A DNA stretch of 64,000 nucleotides from JBCKUK01 sp038924905. GTDB taxonomy: Bacteria > Pseudomonadota > Gammaproteobacteria > Burkholderiales > Methylophilaceae. The stretch spans positions 1-64,000 of the forward strand of contig JBCKUK010000003.1 in NCBI GenBank assembly GCA_038924905.1, read 5' to 3'. This document shows, piece after piece, positions 41,673-49,912 of this stretch (positions are counted from its first letter, which is position 1; every line of letters starts with the position of its first letter). The translations under genes and the position numbers were made by a program. The notes below the pieces were generated by a model that ran no database searches, was not told the DNA's origin, and was given only the letters and a program-made list of their open reading frames with translations.

Positions 41673-42206
41673 TTATTCGTCTTGCATTTCCATGCCGGGA
41701 AACAACACATCGGTATAGCCAAATTGTGCAAGGTCTTGAATGCGCATGGGGTAAAGAATACCATCAAGATGATCACATTCATGCTGTACCACGCGCGCAT
41801 GGAAGCCGCTCACCATGCGGTCTATTGGTTTGCCATACTGATCAAACCCGGTGTAATGCAGCCTGCTGTAGCGTGGCACTATGCCGCGCATACCGGGCAC
41901 AGAGAGGCAACCTTCCCAGCCGCCTTCCATTTCATCACCTATCGGCTTCATGGTCGGATTGATAAGCACGGTATAAGGCACTTGTTCAGCATCAGGGTAA
42001 CGCGGGTTTTCGCCCACGCCAAATATCACCACACGCAGGCTGAATCCTATTTGCGGCGCTGCGATACCAGCGCCATCCATGTGCTGCATAGTGTCTTCCA
42101 TATCCTGAATCAACACATGCAGATCAGGCGTATCAAACTGCTCCACGGGGACTGCTTTTTGCAGCAACAGCGGGTCGCCCATACGTAATACTGGCCTAAT
42201 CGGCAT
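41673..42206 (-). CDS. def: Peptide deformylase
   Basis: 177 residues. The three motifs are complete: GAGIAAPQIG (I), EGCLSVPG (II, metal Cys) and QHECDHLDG (III, metal His residues). It removes the N-terminal formyl group from new proteins at the ribosome exit, using Fe2+. Its first 11 bases overlap the mtnP 3' end, so the two are translated together. It is not next to fmt, the usual partner, so this may be a second deformylase. The conserved WEGCLSVPGMRGIVPRYSRL is as in standard proteobacterial Def. Confidence 0.96.
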   Translation of the reverse strand: MPIRPVLRMGDPLLLQKAVPVEQFDTPDLHVLIQDMEDTMQHMDGAGIAAPQIGFSLRVVIFGVGENPRYPDAEQVPYTVLINPTMKPIGDEMEGGWEGCLSVPGMRGIVPRYSRLHYTGFDQYGKPIDRMVSGFHARVVQHECDHLDGILYPMRIQDLAQFGYTDVLFPGMEMQDE

Positions 42207-42942
42207 AAATAATCACCACCTGTTCAATTAAACCGTGCACGCGCTGCAGGGTTTCGCTCAGCACTGCGTCTATGTCTTCGTAACGTATGCCATTCAGGCT
42301 ACTGCCACGCCCTGCCGCGTGGTTAGCCACCGGGCAAATAGCCGCATAGCTTATTTCCAGCTCGCGCGCCAATATCGCTTCAGGCATACCCGTCATGCCG
42401 ACCATGGTTGCGCCATCGCGCTCGAGCCGATTAATTTCCGCTGCTGTCTCCAGCCTTGGACCCTGCACGGCTGCATAGACACCACCATCAAATAGTTGTT
42501 CACCCGCATTTTTAGCGGCCTGCTTGCATAGGTCGCGCATTTTTTGGCAATAGGGTTGGGTAAAGTCGATGTGCCGCACGGGCAAATCCGGGTCATCAAA
42601 AAAGGTGTTCTTGCGGCCACTCGTGTAATCAATCAATTGCTCAGGTAAGGCAACGCTGCCGGGGCCCAGGTCTGGATGTATGCCGCCCACTGTTGCAACT
42701 GAGACAATCTCACGCACGTGCTCCGAATGCAGTGCCCATAGGTTAGCGCGATAATTCACCATATGCGGCGGAATGGTATGGCCATTGCCATGTCTCGCCA
42801 AAAATACCACAGTGTGACCACTAATCTCGCCAAATGTAAGCGGCCCGGAAGGCTCGCCAAAAGGTGTACGGATAATCTGGCGGCGTGTGACAGTTAAATT
42901 TGCGAGTTGAGTCAACCCAGTGCCCCCGATAATACCAAGCAT
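42196..42942 (-). CDS. mtnP: 5'-methylthioadenosine / S-methyl-5'-thioinosine phosphorylase
   Basis: 248 residues from ATG 42942 (MLGIIGGTGLTQLANL); an upstream in-frame ATG adds an unlikely tail. It is a nucleoside phosphorylase of the MTAP/PNP trimeric family: phosphate site GGTGL and TPFGEPSGPLTFGEI, FLARHGNGHTIPPHMVNYRANLWAL, EGP-type QGPRLETAAEINRLERDGATMVGMTGMPEA and ICPVANHAAGRG. Family members act on MTA or, as in Pseudomonas, on methylthioinosine. The deaminase-like gene at 28473 makes the methylthioinosine version attractive here. The Met-Thr-Gly-Met specificity segment alone does not let me choose. It overlaps def by 11 bases. Confidence 0.88.
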   Translation of the reverse strand: MLGIIGGTGLTQLANLTVTRRQIIRTPFGEPSGPLTFGEISGHTVVFLARHGNGHTIPPHMVNYRANLWALHSEHVREIVSVATVGGIHPDLGPGSVALPEQLIDYTSGRKNTFFDDPDLPVRHIDFTQPYCQKMRDLCKQAAKNAGEQLFDGGVYAAVQGPRLETAAEINRLERDGATMVGMTGMPEAILARELEISYAAICPVANHAAGRGSSLNGIRYEDIDAVLSETLQRVHGLIEQVVIIYAD

Positions 42943-43022
42943 AAATTTTTCCCAAAATATCGAATAATCGTGTAGATTGTAACGCAACTTACTGTGGCTG
43001 ATATGGCATACTTAGCACATCC

Positions 43023-43895
43023 ATGAGTGCCCCTGATTCCCAAGCTATGCCACATCAAAGCATTACCAGTGCCAGCCTCGCGCTCGCCAACTCACATTAC
43101 GAGAACTTTCCGGTAGCCTCCATATTGCTGCCGCTACACTTACGTAAACCCATAGGCCTTATTTATTCATTCGCAAGGCAAGCCGATGATTTTGCCGACG
43201 AAGGTGATTTAAAGCCGAAGCAACGTCTGGCCTTGCTGGATGGCTTCAAGCGCGAGCTTGATTTGATTGCCACCAATTCGTCACCAAAAACACCGTTTTT
43301 CGTCACGCTGCAAGCCATGATTGAGGCGCATCAATTACCACTGCCTCCCTTCTACGACCTGCTGGATGCCTTCAGCCAGGATGTAGTGAAATCGCGCTAT
43401 GCAGATTTCGATGAAGTTCTGGATTATTGCCGTCGCTCAGCCAACCCCATAGGAACGCTGTTGCTGCATCTTTACGGCAAAGCTACGCCGCAGAATATCG
43501 CCTATTCCGATGCCATTTGCTCCAGCCTGCAGATCATCAATTTTTTGCAGGATGTAGCGATTGATTACAAAAAAAACCGCATCTATTTTCCACGCGACGA
43601 AATGAAAAAATATAACATTGCCGAACATCAAATCGCCAATGTCAACATTGACGCTAACTGGGGTGCTTTCATGACGTTTGAAATTAACCGCGCGCGAGAC
43701 TTGCTGCAATCCGGCGCGCCGCTTGGCTTAATCTTGCCATGGCGCATCGGGCTTGAAATGCGCACGGTTATTGCTGGTGGCGAGCGCATTCTGCAAAAAC
43801 TGGAAAAATCAAATGGCGATATGTTCAATCACCGGCCTGTGCTAAAGCCGTGGGATTGGGCTTACATGCTTACTCTGGCCATTATCAGAAAATGA
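43023..43895 (+). CDS. hpnC: Hydroxysqualene synthase HpnC
   Basis: 290 residues of the squalene/phytoene synthase family. The first Asp-rich motif lies in SFARQADDFADEG and the second in LQDVAIDYKKNRIYFPRDEM. Both are adapted as in HpnC, which turns presqualene diphosphate into hydroxysqualene. It begins LALANSHYENFPVASILLPLHLRKPIGLIYSF, the HpnC signature. It is first in hpnC-hpnD-hpnE, and its stop overlaps the hpnD start (ATGA). The route leads to squalene and hopanoids, membrane lipids. The cyclase gene shc is not in this window. Confidence 0.95.
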   Translation: MSAPDSQAMPHQSITSASLALANSHYENFPVASILLPLHLRKPIGLIYSFARQADDFADEGDLKPKQRLALLDGFKRELDLIATNSSPKTPFFVTLQAMIEAHQLPLPPFYDLLDAFSQDVVKSRYADFDEVLDYCRRSANPIGTLLLHLYGKATPQNIAYSDAICSSLQIINFLQDVAIDYKKNRIYFPRDEMKKYNIAEHQIANVNIDANWGAFMTFEINRARDLLQSGAPLGLILPWRIGLEMRTVIAGGERILQKLEKSNGDMFNHRPVLKPWDWAYMLTLAIIRK

Positions 43896-44728
43896 CGCCA
43901 GCAGAATATTGTCAGAATAAAGCCGCTGCCAGCGGCTCCAGCTTTTACTATAGCTTCCTCTTCCTGCCCAAACCAAAGCGCGAGGCGATTACCGCACTCT
44001 ATGCCTTGTGCCGCGAGGTTGATGACATTGCCGACGAGTGCACCGATATGTCCATAGCCCACACCAAGCTTGCCTGGTGGCGCGCTGAGGTGGTAAATCT
44101 TTACGCCGGCAACCCGCAACATCCGGTGACCAAGGCGCTGGTACTCGCAGTGCGTGATTACGATTTGAACGAAGAGCATTTTCAGGAAATCATCGACGGC
44201 ATGGAGATGGACCTGGAGCAAAACCGCTATGCGGATTTCAAGCAGTTGCAGCTTTATTGCTATCGCGTTGCCAGCGCCGTTGGTCTACTTTCTGCCTCTG
44301 TATTCGGCTTCAGCAATCGCAATACGCTGAAATACGCGCACGATCTGGGGCTAGCTTTTCAACTCACCAATATCATCCGCGATGTCGGTGAAGATGCGCG
44401 CCGCGACCGTATTTACTTGCCACTGGATGAACTCGCACAATTCGGCGTCACTGAAGAAGACGTCATCCAGTGCCGCGAATCCGACAGTGTGCAAAAACTG
44501 CTCGATTTCCAGATTGAGCGTGCCGAAAGTTACTATGACCGCGCTTTTAATGAGTTGCCGGCAGAAGATAAAAAATCCCAGCTCACCGGCCTGATGATGG
44601 CAGCAATTTATCGCACCTTGCTGCGTGAAATCAAAGCCGGCGGTGCGCAAAAGGTACTCAATGCGCGCATCTCGCTTACCCCAATAAGAAAGCTCTGGCT
44701 GGCCTGGCGCGCATGGGTGCAGAGCTGA
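43892..44728 (+). CDS. hpnD: Presqualene diphosphate synthase HpnD
   Basis: 278 residues from ATG 43892 (MTPAEYCQNKAAASGSSFYYSF), which overlaps the hpnC stop as ATGA. Asp-rich motifs are ALCREVDDIADEC and NIIRDVGEDARRDRIYLPLDEL, with FLFLPKPKREAITALYALCR in front. It condenses two farnesyl diphosphates to presqualene diphosphate. Its last 16 bases overlap the start of hpnE. Cytosolic and membrane-associated by family knowledge. Confidence 0.96.
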   Translation: MTPAEYCQNKAAASGSSFYYSFLFLPKPKREAITALYALCREVDDIADECTDMSIAHTKLAWWRAEVVNLYAGNPQHPVTKALVLAVRDYDLNEEHFQEIIDGMEMDLEQNRYADFKQLQLYCYRVASAVGLLSASVFGFSNRNTLKYAHDLGLAFQLTNIIRDVGEDARRDRIYLPLDELAQFGVTEEDVIQCRESDSVQKLLDFQIERAESYYDRAFNELPAEDKKSQLTGLMMAAIYRTLLREIKAGGAQKVLNARISLTPIRKLWLAWRAWVQS

Positions 44729-46017
44729 AGTCGCAAGTCGCAGTCATCGGTGGTGGATGTGCCGGGCTGGCAGCCGCATCCAGATTGGCTGAAATGGGCA
44801 TTGTAGTTACTCTGTATGAATCCAGCCCGCACCTGGGCGGCCGTGCGCGTGGCGTTCAATACAAAGGCCTGGCGCTTGATAACGGCCCGCATATTTTGCT
44901 GGGGGCTTACAGCGAAACCCTGCGCCTGCTCAAGCTTGCCGGCGTGACTGAAGAAAAAGCCCTGCTGCGCATGCCGCTGCAACTCACTATTCAAAACGAA
45001 TTTTCTCTACGAGCCATGCCCTGCCTGCCTGCCCCGCTGCATATTCTGGCGGGGTTGCTTACGGCAAAAGGGCTTTCAATCGGCGAGCGCCTTGCCGCAA
45101 TACGCTTTATGGTCTGGATGAGCCTTGCAAAATTCAAGCTGACGCAGGATGAAACGCTGCAAAACCTGCTAAGGCAAAAAGCCCAGCCAAAGCGGGTTAT
45201 CAAGCTATTGTGGGAGCCGCTCTGTGTAGCCGCGCTGAATACCCCCATACAAATCGCCAGCGCACAGGTTTATTTGAATGTGCTGCGTGATAGCTTCTCA
45301 AAAGCCAAGTTGGATAGCGACATGCTGCTGCCGCGTTGTGACCTATCCACCTTGATTGCCGACCCAGTTGCGGCCTATATTCAGCGGGCTGGCGGTAGCG
45401 TTCTCATCAATACCACCGTTAGCGGCCTGCGCCAGGATGGCGACGGCTTTCTGCTCGCTTGCGACAAAGCGCAAAGCAAGCGTTTCAGCCATGTGATTAT
45501 TGCGGTCTCGCCTTTTCGTTTAGACAAATTGACCGAGCAGTTGCCAAAATTAACCGGCGCCACATACTCTTACCAGCCAATTTATACGGTTTATTTGCAG
45601 TATCCGGAAAGCGTTAAATTAGCTCATCCCATGATAGGTCTTACAAAAAGCTATAGTCAGTGGGTATTTGATCGCGGTTTGCTTTGCGGGCAGCACGGTA
45701 TGCTGGGCGTGGTTATCAGTGCCGAAGGTCCGCACCAAAAGCTCACTCAGGAGGATTTAGCGCTGGCAGTCATCAAGGAGCTATCTGGCGCCTTTCCTAA
45801 CTTACCGGCGCCCTTATGGCATAAAGTCATCGCTGAAAAGCGCGCCACCTTTTCCTGTACCCCTGATTTACAGCGCCCGCCTCAACTAACTGCTATCACT
45901 GGTTTATACTTGGTCGGTGACTATGTTGCCGGAGATTACCCTGCAACTATAGAAGGCGCGGTGCGCAGTGGTGTGAGCGCTGCAAACCACATTATCGCAT
46001 CACTTAACCCTCACTAA
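44713..46017 (+). CDS. hpnE: Hydroxysqualene dehydroxylase HpnE
   Basis: 434 residues. FAD-binding amine oxidase fold: VAVIGGGCAGLAAASRLAEMGIVVTLYESSPHLGGRARG at the start and YLVGDYVAGDYPATIEGAVRSGVSAANHI at the end, with LDNGPHILLGAYSETLRLL. HpnE reduces hydroxysqualene to squalene. It overlaps hpnD by 16 bases, completing a three-gene unit. A small membrane-protein gene follows 18 bases later and may be co-transcribed. Confidence 0.95.
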   Translation: MGAELKSQVAVIGGGCAGLAAASRLAEMGIVVTLYESSPHLGGRARGVQYKGLALDNGPHILLGAYSETLRLLKLAGVTEEKALLRMPLQLTIQNEFSLRAMPCLPAPLHILAGLLTAKGLSIGERLAAIRFMVWMSLAKFKLTQDETLQNLLRQKAQPKRVIKLLWEPLCVAALNTPIQIASAQVYLNVLRDSFSKAKLDSDMLLPRCDLSTLIADPVAAYIQRAGGSVLINTTVSGLRQDGDGFLLACDKAQSKRFSHVIIAVSPFRLDKLTEQLPKLTGATYSYQPIYTVYLQYPESVKLAHPMIGLTKSYSQWVFDRGLLCGQHGMLGVVISAEGPHQKLTQEDLALAVIKELSGAFPNLPAPLWHKVIAEKRATFSCTPDLQRPPQLTAITGLYLVGDYVAGDYPATIEGAVRSGVSAANHIIASLNPH

Positions 46018-46035
46018 TTTTTTGAAAACATTGCC

Positions 46036-46431
46036 ATGAACGCACATCTCTCAGATTTCCTCATCCACTGGGCCATCATGAGTCTCTCATTGTGGGTAGC
46101 GAGCTACCTATTCGCTGGCATCAAGTTTTCCAACAGGTCGTCCTTACTGATTTCGGCATTGGTGCTGGGTTTTGTGAATGCCGTGCTACGCCCTATCCTG
46201 CTTATTCTCACTTTTCCGCTTACGATAGTGACATTAGGGCTATTTGCTTTGGTGCTGAATGCGCTGATGATTATGCTGGTCGCCAAGCTGGTCAAAGGCT
46301 TCAAGCTTTCAGGGTTCTGGACAGCATTCTTTGCAGGTATTTTTATTACCCTGTTCAGTTTACTCATTGAGCACTTCTTGCCCAGCCAGGGCGTAGTGAT
46401 TATGCATACGGTCAATACAATTTCCATCTAG
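46036..46431 (+). CDS. Phage-holin-family-4-like (YvlD-type) membrane protein
   Basis: 131 residues with four membrane helices: IHWAIMSLSLWVASYLFAGI, SSLLISALVLGFVNAVLRPILLILTFPLTIVTLG, LFALVLNALMIMLVAKLV and GFWTAFFAGIFITLFSLLIEHFL. The LGFVNAVLRPIL...FPLTIVTLGLF block is the signature of Pfam Phage_holin_4_2. Despite the name these are chromosomal proteins of unknown function, not lysis genes. It lies 18 bases after hpnE. Confidence 0.85.
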   Translation: MNAHLSDFLIHWAIMSLSLWVASYLFAGIKFSNRSSLLISALVLGFVNAVLRPILLILTFPLTIVTLGLFALVLNALMIMLVAKLVKGFKLSGFWTAFFAGIFITLFSLLIEHFLPSQGVVIMHTVNTISI

Positions 46432-46525
46432 TTCTACCAACGCCTGCACCAGCCTTTGCGACGCGTGAGCAAAGCGCCAGGGTTATTTTACCCGCTGCCC
46501 TGCCAGGAGTCGTGTGAAATAAAAA

Positions 46526-46834
46526 TTACTTGATGTTAGAAAAGTAAGTGGCAATATCGTGGATGTCCTCATCGGTAAGGCTATGCCCAAGCAACGGCTG
46601 GGGAGAATATGTTTCACGGATATTTCTCATTGCCTCTGCCAGTTCTTCATATGGACGACTACCAAGAGCAGGCACACCCGGCTTGCCGCTCTTCCCGTCC
46701 GCACCGTGGCATGCAAGGCACGTCTCAACTTTCTGGGCAACGGAAACCTTCGCTGGTGAAGAACTGGAGACATCCTCTTTTGTCGAACAGCCCGCCAAGA
46801 ATAAAACGAGGGTGCTAAGCAAATAGTATTTCAT
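46526..46834 (-). CDS. Small class I cytochrome c lipoprotein
   Basis: 102 residues. A lipoprotein signal (YLLSTLVLFLAGCS, Cys near 16) is followed by a heme c site in VETCLACHGADGKSGKPGVPALG (CxxCH, ~38-42) and a Met ligand candidate near AEAMRNIRETY, ending LTDEDIHDIATYFSNIK. It is a small one-heme electron carrier tethered in the periplasm, of the cytochrome c553/c4-half type. Downstream on the same strand nothing intact follows. Its partner oxidase or dehydrogenase is unknown; the dead PQQ dehydrogenase would be one candidate. Confidence 0.88.
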   Translation of the reverse strand: MKYYLLSTLVLFLAGCSTKEDVSSSSPAKVSVAQKVETCLACHGADGKSGKPGVPALGSRPYEELAEAMRNIRETYSPQPLLGHSLTDEDIHDIATYFSNIK

Positions 46835-46847
46835 TGTTGCACCTTAA

Positions 46848-47060
46848 TCATTGTGGGTTGCGGAAATAGGTGCGATAAATATCACTTCGTCCACAGAATG
46901 CGACACTTGATATAGCAAGACAAAATGCCAGCTCATGCATGGTGAGCGCTTCAGTTTTGAAGATAGTGTTAAGTGCCGGGGTGTAGATTGTTGCCATTTG
47001 CAACACAAATGTTAGCAGCACCGCGCAGGTGTATGATTTCAGTATCTCGCCAAAGTGTAC
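46848..47060 (-). pseudogene. C-terminal stub of a cation-transporting P-type ATPase
   Basis: The frame contains SYTCAVLLTFVLQMATIYTPALNTIFKTEALTMHELAFCLAISSVAF and ends after ~20 more residues. YTPALNTIF-T-ALT-HEL matches the last two helices of Ca2+/Mg2+-type P-type ATPases (Cation_ATPase_C). Everything upstream (about 800 residues with the DKTGT site) is gone beyond ~47060. It lies head to head with a phosphoketolase stub, so one deletion may have removed the 5' part of both genes' neighbourhood. Confidence 0.72.
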
Positions 47061-47222
47061 GATGCAGCCAACCCTCGCGCTAAAAAGCATTAGTCAAGCA
47101 ATATAGTTAGACTGAAATATACCATCTCCCGCGTCATTCCATAGACGGACAAGTGAAGCACTGAAGTAGTATCATGCTTTTATCGGCGTCCGTGATTAAA
47201 AACTAACCCAGGGGTACGAATC

Positions 47223-47378
47223 GTGAGTGCAGAACTGAGCAAATCGTCCCAAAAAGAACTTGAAAATATCCATGCGTACTGGCGTGCATGCAATTACCTA
47301 GCAGCGGGCATGATTTACCTGCGCGACAATAGTGGCATGACGCGAGAAGTCTTCATTGTGGCCTTCCCATGCGGATAG
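47223..47378 (+). pseudogene. 5' stub of a phosphoketolase gene
   Basis: From GTG 47223 the frame reads VSAELSKSSQKELENIHAYW, then RACNYLAAGMIYLRDNSGMTRE before it leaves the family and stops at TAG 47376-47378. IHAYWRA-NYL--G-IYLRDN is the strongly conserved N terminus of xylulose-5-phosphate/fructose-6-phosphate phosphoketolase. Only ~42 of ~790 residues survive, and the thiamine diphosphate site is missing. A Shine-Dalgarno-like AGGGG lies upstream. It shows the lineage once had this C2-forming pathway at this locus. Confidence 0.75.
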
Positions 47379-47442
47379 CATGAGTTTTATAGCTTAATGA
47401 TCAAGCAGCCTAGCAAGCGCTTCGTGCGACTAAATGATAGAG

Positions 47443-48801
47443 TTAGTTATAGCGAAACTGGTTCAATGCTTGTTCTAGTCTATCCACGCCCACCACTTCA
47501 ATGCCTTTAATCGGTTGTTTAGGCGCATTGGCTTTAGGCACAATGGCGTGAGTAAAACCCAGTTTGGCCGCTTCTTTTAAACGCATTTGCCCTCCTTGCA
47601 CTGGGCGCACCTCTCCAGCTAAACCAACTTCACCAAACACTATAAGTTTACTGTCTAATGGTTTGTTTTTTAATGAAGAAACAATAGAAAATAACACCGC
47701 CAAATCCACCGCTGGTTCACTGATTTTTACACCGCCAACAGCGTTTACAAACACGTCCTGATCAAAACAGGCAATGCCAGCGTGGCGATGCAACACGGCC
47801 AACAGCATGGCCAGGCGATTTTGCTCCAGGCCTACACATAAACGCCTTGGGTTGGGTGCGTGCGCTTCATCCACCAAGGCCTGCACTTCAACCAATAATG
47901 GCCGTGTGCCTTCTTGAGTGACAGTGATGCACGAACCAGCGACCTCCTCGGCATGGTGCGAAAGGAATAAGGCCGACGGATTACTGACTTCGCGCAAACC
48001 CTTGTCCGTCATGGCGAACACGCCCAACTCATTCACCGCGCCAAAGCGATTTTTGAAGGCGCGTATCAGGCGAAAGCTGGAATTGGTGTCGCCCTCAAAA
48101 TACAGCACGGTATCTACAATGTGCTCCAGCACGCGTGGCCCGGCCAGCGTGCCCTCTTTCGTTACATGGCCGACCAGCACGATGGTAATGCCTAGTTGCT
48201 TGGCTAGCCGCGTGAGCTGCGCCGCGCATTCACGCACTTGTGCCACCGAGCCGGGCGCGGATTGCAGCGCCTCGGAATAGATGGTCTGGATAGAATCAAT
48301 CACCACCACATCCGGCTTGTGCGCTTGCAGGGTGCTGAGGATACGCTCCAGGTTGATTTCGGCCAAGAGCTCAATCTGACCGGCATTCAGGCCCAGCCGC
48401 TTGACATGCATGGCGATTTGCTGCGGAGATTCTTCGCCGCTGACATAGATCGCGCTACGCTGCCCACCAATATGGCAAAGCGCTTGCAGCAATAAGGTGG
48501 ATTTACCGATGCCCGGATCGCCGCCGATAAGCACTACACCGCCCGGCACCAAGCCGCCGCCCAATACGCGGTCGAACTCACCGATACCTGTGGGCTGACG
48601 CGGGATTTCTGCGGCTTTGACTTCCGCCAGTTTTTGCAAGCCAACGGTCTCGGCCAATGGCGCATATCTATTGCTGGTCGGCGCCTCGGCAATGGTTTCC
48701 ACCAGGGTATTCCACGCCATGCAGCTGGGGCATTGACCCTGCCATTTAGGCTCATTAGAGCCACATTCGGTGCAGGTATAAACAGTCTTTTGTTTTGCCA
48801 T
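47443..48801 (-). CDS. radA: DNA repair protein RadA
   Basis: 452 residues. A C4 zinc finger (CTECGSNEPKWQGQCPSC) at the N terminus is followed by the RecA-like core with Walker A GGDPGIGKSTLL, the RadA-specific KNRFG motif (FKNRFGAVNELGVFAM) and a Lon-like C-terminal domain (DVFVNAVGGVKISEPAVDLAVL). RadA helps branch migration in recombinational repair. It follows alr by 7 bases in the dnaB-alr-radA group. Confidence 0.97.
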   Translation of the reverse strand: MAKQKTVYTCTECGSNEPKWQGQCPSCMAWNTLVETIAEAPTSNRYAPLAETVGLQKLAEVKAAEIPRQPTGIGEFDRVLGGGLVPGGVVLIGGDPGIGKSTLLLQALCHIGGQRSAIYVSGEESPQQIAMHVKRLGLNAGQIELLAEINLERILSTLQAHKPDVVVIDSIQTIYSEALQSAPGSVAQVRECAAQLTRLAKQLGITIVLVGHVTKEGTLAGPRVLEHIVDTVLYFEGDTNSSFRLIRAFKNRFGAVNELGVFAMTDKGLREVSNPSALFLSHHAEEVAGSCITVTQEGTRPLLVEVQALVDEAHAPNPRRLCVGLEQNRLAMLLAVLHRHAGIACFDQDVFVNAVGGVKISEPAVDLAVLFSIVSSLKNKPLDSKLIVFGEVGLAGEVRPVQGGQMRLKEAAKLGFTHAIVPKANAPKQPIKGIEVVGVDRLEQALNQFRYN

Positions 48802-48808
48802 CAGCGCG

Positions 48809-49900
48809 TCATTCTTTTATTTCTACTGGCACGCGCGGCGCTACCGCACAAAGCAGCTCATAGCCCACAGTGCCGGAGGCTTCAGCAACCACATCCACCG
48901 GCACTTGCCCGCCCCACAGCTCAACAGCGCTGCCAATACCAGCTTGTGGAATATCAGTAATATCAGCAAACAGCATATCCATTGAAACGCGGCCTAAAGT
49001 CTGGGTAAGTTTTCCATCAACCGCAATCGCCGTGCCGTGCTGGTTTTCACCAGCCGAATATTGGTTCGCGTGGCGTGGATAACCATCGGCGTAACCGCAA
49101 GCCACAATGCCGACGCGCGTTTTACGCTTGGCGGTAAAACGTTTGCCGTAGCCTACGCTGTCGCTTGTTTCAAGCGTTTGAACCGCGATGATTTCACTGG
49201 TAAGGTGCATGGCAGGTTTAAGACCAAAACTGGCGGCAGGCTGGCCTGCCACTGGCGTGGCGCCATACAGCATGATGCCGGGGCGTACCCAGTCGCTATG
49301 GGTGGCCGGATAACGCAGTAAAGCGGCTGAATTGGCCAGCGAAACCGGGTAATTCAGTCCTTGCGTGGCCTTTTTAAAAAGCGCCAGCGGAGCTGACACG
49401 CCCTCTTCCTCATCCGCCGTGGCGAAATGTGTCATCAGCACAATACCAGCTACATTTTTACAGCTGCTTAAGCGCTGCACGGTTTTCGCATAGTCGCCAG
49501 GAGCAAAGCCCAGACGGTTCATGCCCGTATTCATTTTTACAAAAATTGAAACAGGGCTTGTCAGATGTGCTTTCTCCAGCATTTCAATCTGCTCCAGGCA
49601 ATGCACGACAGGGCTGATGGTGTGCGTTGAGGCTACTTTAAGCTCGTCAGCGCTAAAAACGCCCTCCAGCAGCAGCAAGGTTTGCTTGAACCCTGCTTCA
49701 CGCAGCGTCACCGCTTCATCTATGCCGAGCACAGCGAAGCCTTCCGCCTGATTCAAGCCAGTGGCAGCGCACACTACGCCGTGACCATAGCCATTGGCCT
49801 TGATTACCGCCATGATTTTAGCTTGCGGCGCTGCGGCTTTAGCTACACACAGATTGTGATGTAGCGCACTAAGATGGATGGTAGCGAGGATGGGGCGCAT
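48809..49900 (-). CDS. alr: Alanine racemase
   Basis: 363 residues. PLP-dependent fold III: the Schiff-base Lys in MAVIKANGYGHG (~34), MNRLGF, GIMLYG, the catalytic Tyr in DSVGYGKRF and the LGRVSMDMLFADIT loop. It makes D-alanine for peptidoglycan in the cytosol. It lies 12 bases after dnaB, and dnaB-alr-radA is a conserved betaproteobacterial order. Confidence 0.97.
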   Translation of the reverse strand: MRPILATIHLSALHHNLCVAKAAAPQAKIMAVIKANGYGHGVVCAATGLNQAEGFAVLGIDEAVTLREAGFKQTLLLLEGVFSADELKVASTHTISPVVHCLEQIEMLEKAHLTSPVSIFVKMNTGMNRLGFAPGDYAKTVQRLSSCKNVAGIVLMTHFATADEEEGVSAPLALFKKATQGLNYPVSLANSAALLRYPATHSDWVRPGIMLYGATPVAGQPAASFGLKPAMHLTSEIIAVQTLETSDSVGYGKRFTAKRKTRVGIVACGYADGYPRHANQYSAGENQHGTAIAVDGKLTQTLGRVSMDMLFADITDIPQAGIGSAVELWGGQVPVDVVAEASGTVGYELLCAVAPRVPVEIKE

Positions 49901-49912
49901 AACTACAAGCGC

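Noticed and set aside
46036..46431. Phage lysis gene because of the holin family name
   Set aside because: The family is a chromosomal membrane-protein family; no phage genes are nearby and it follows hpnE closely.
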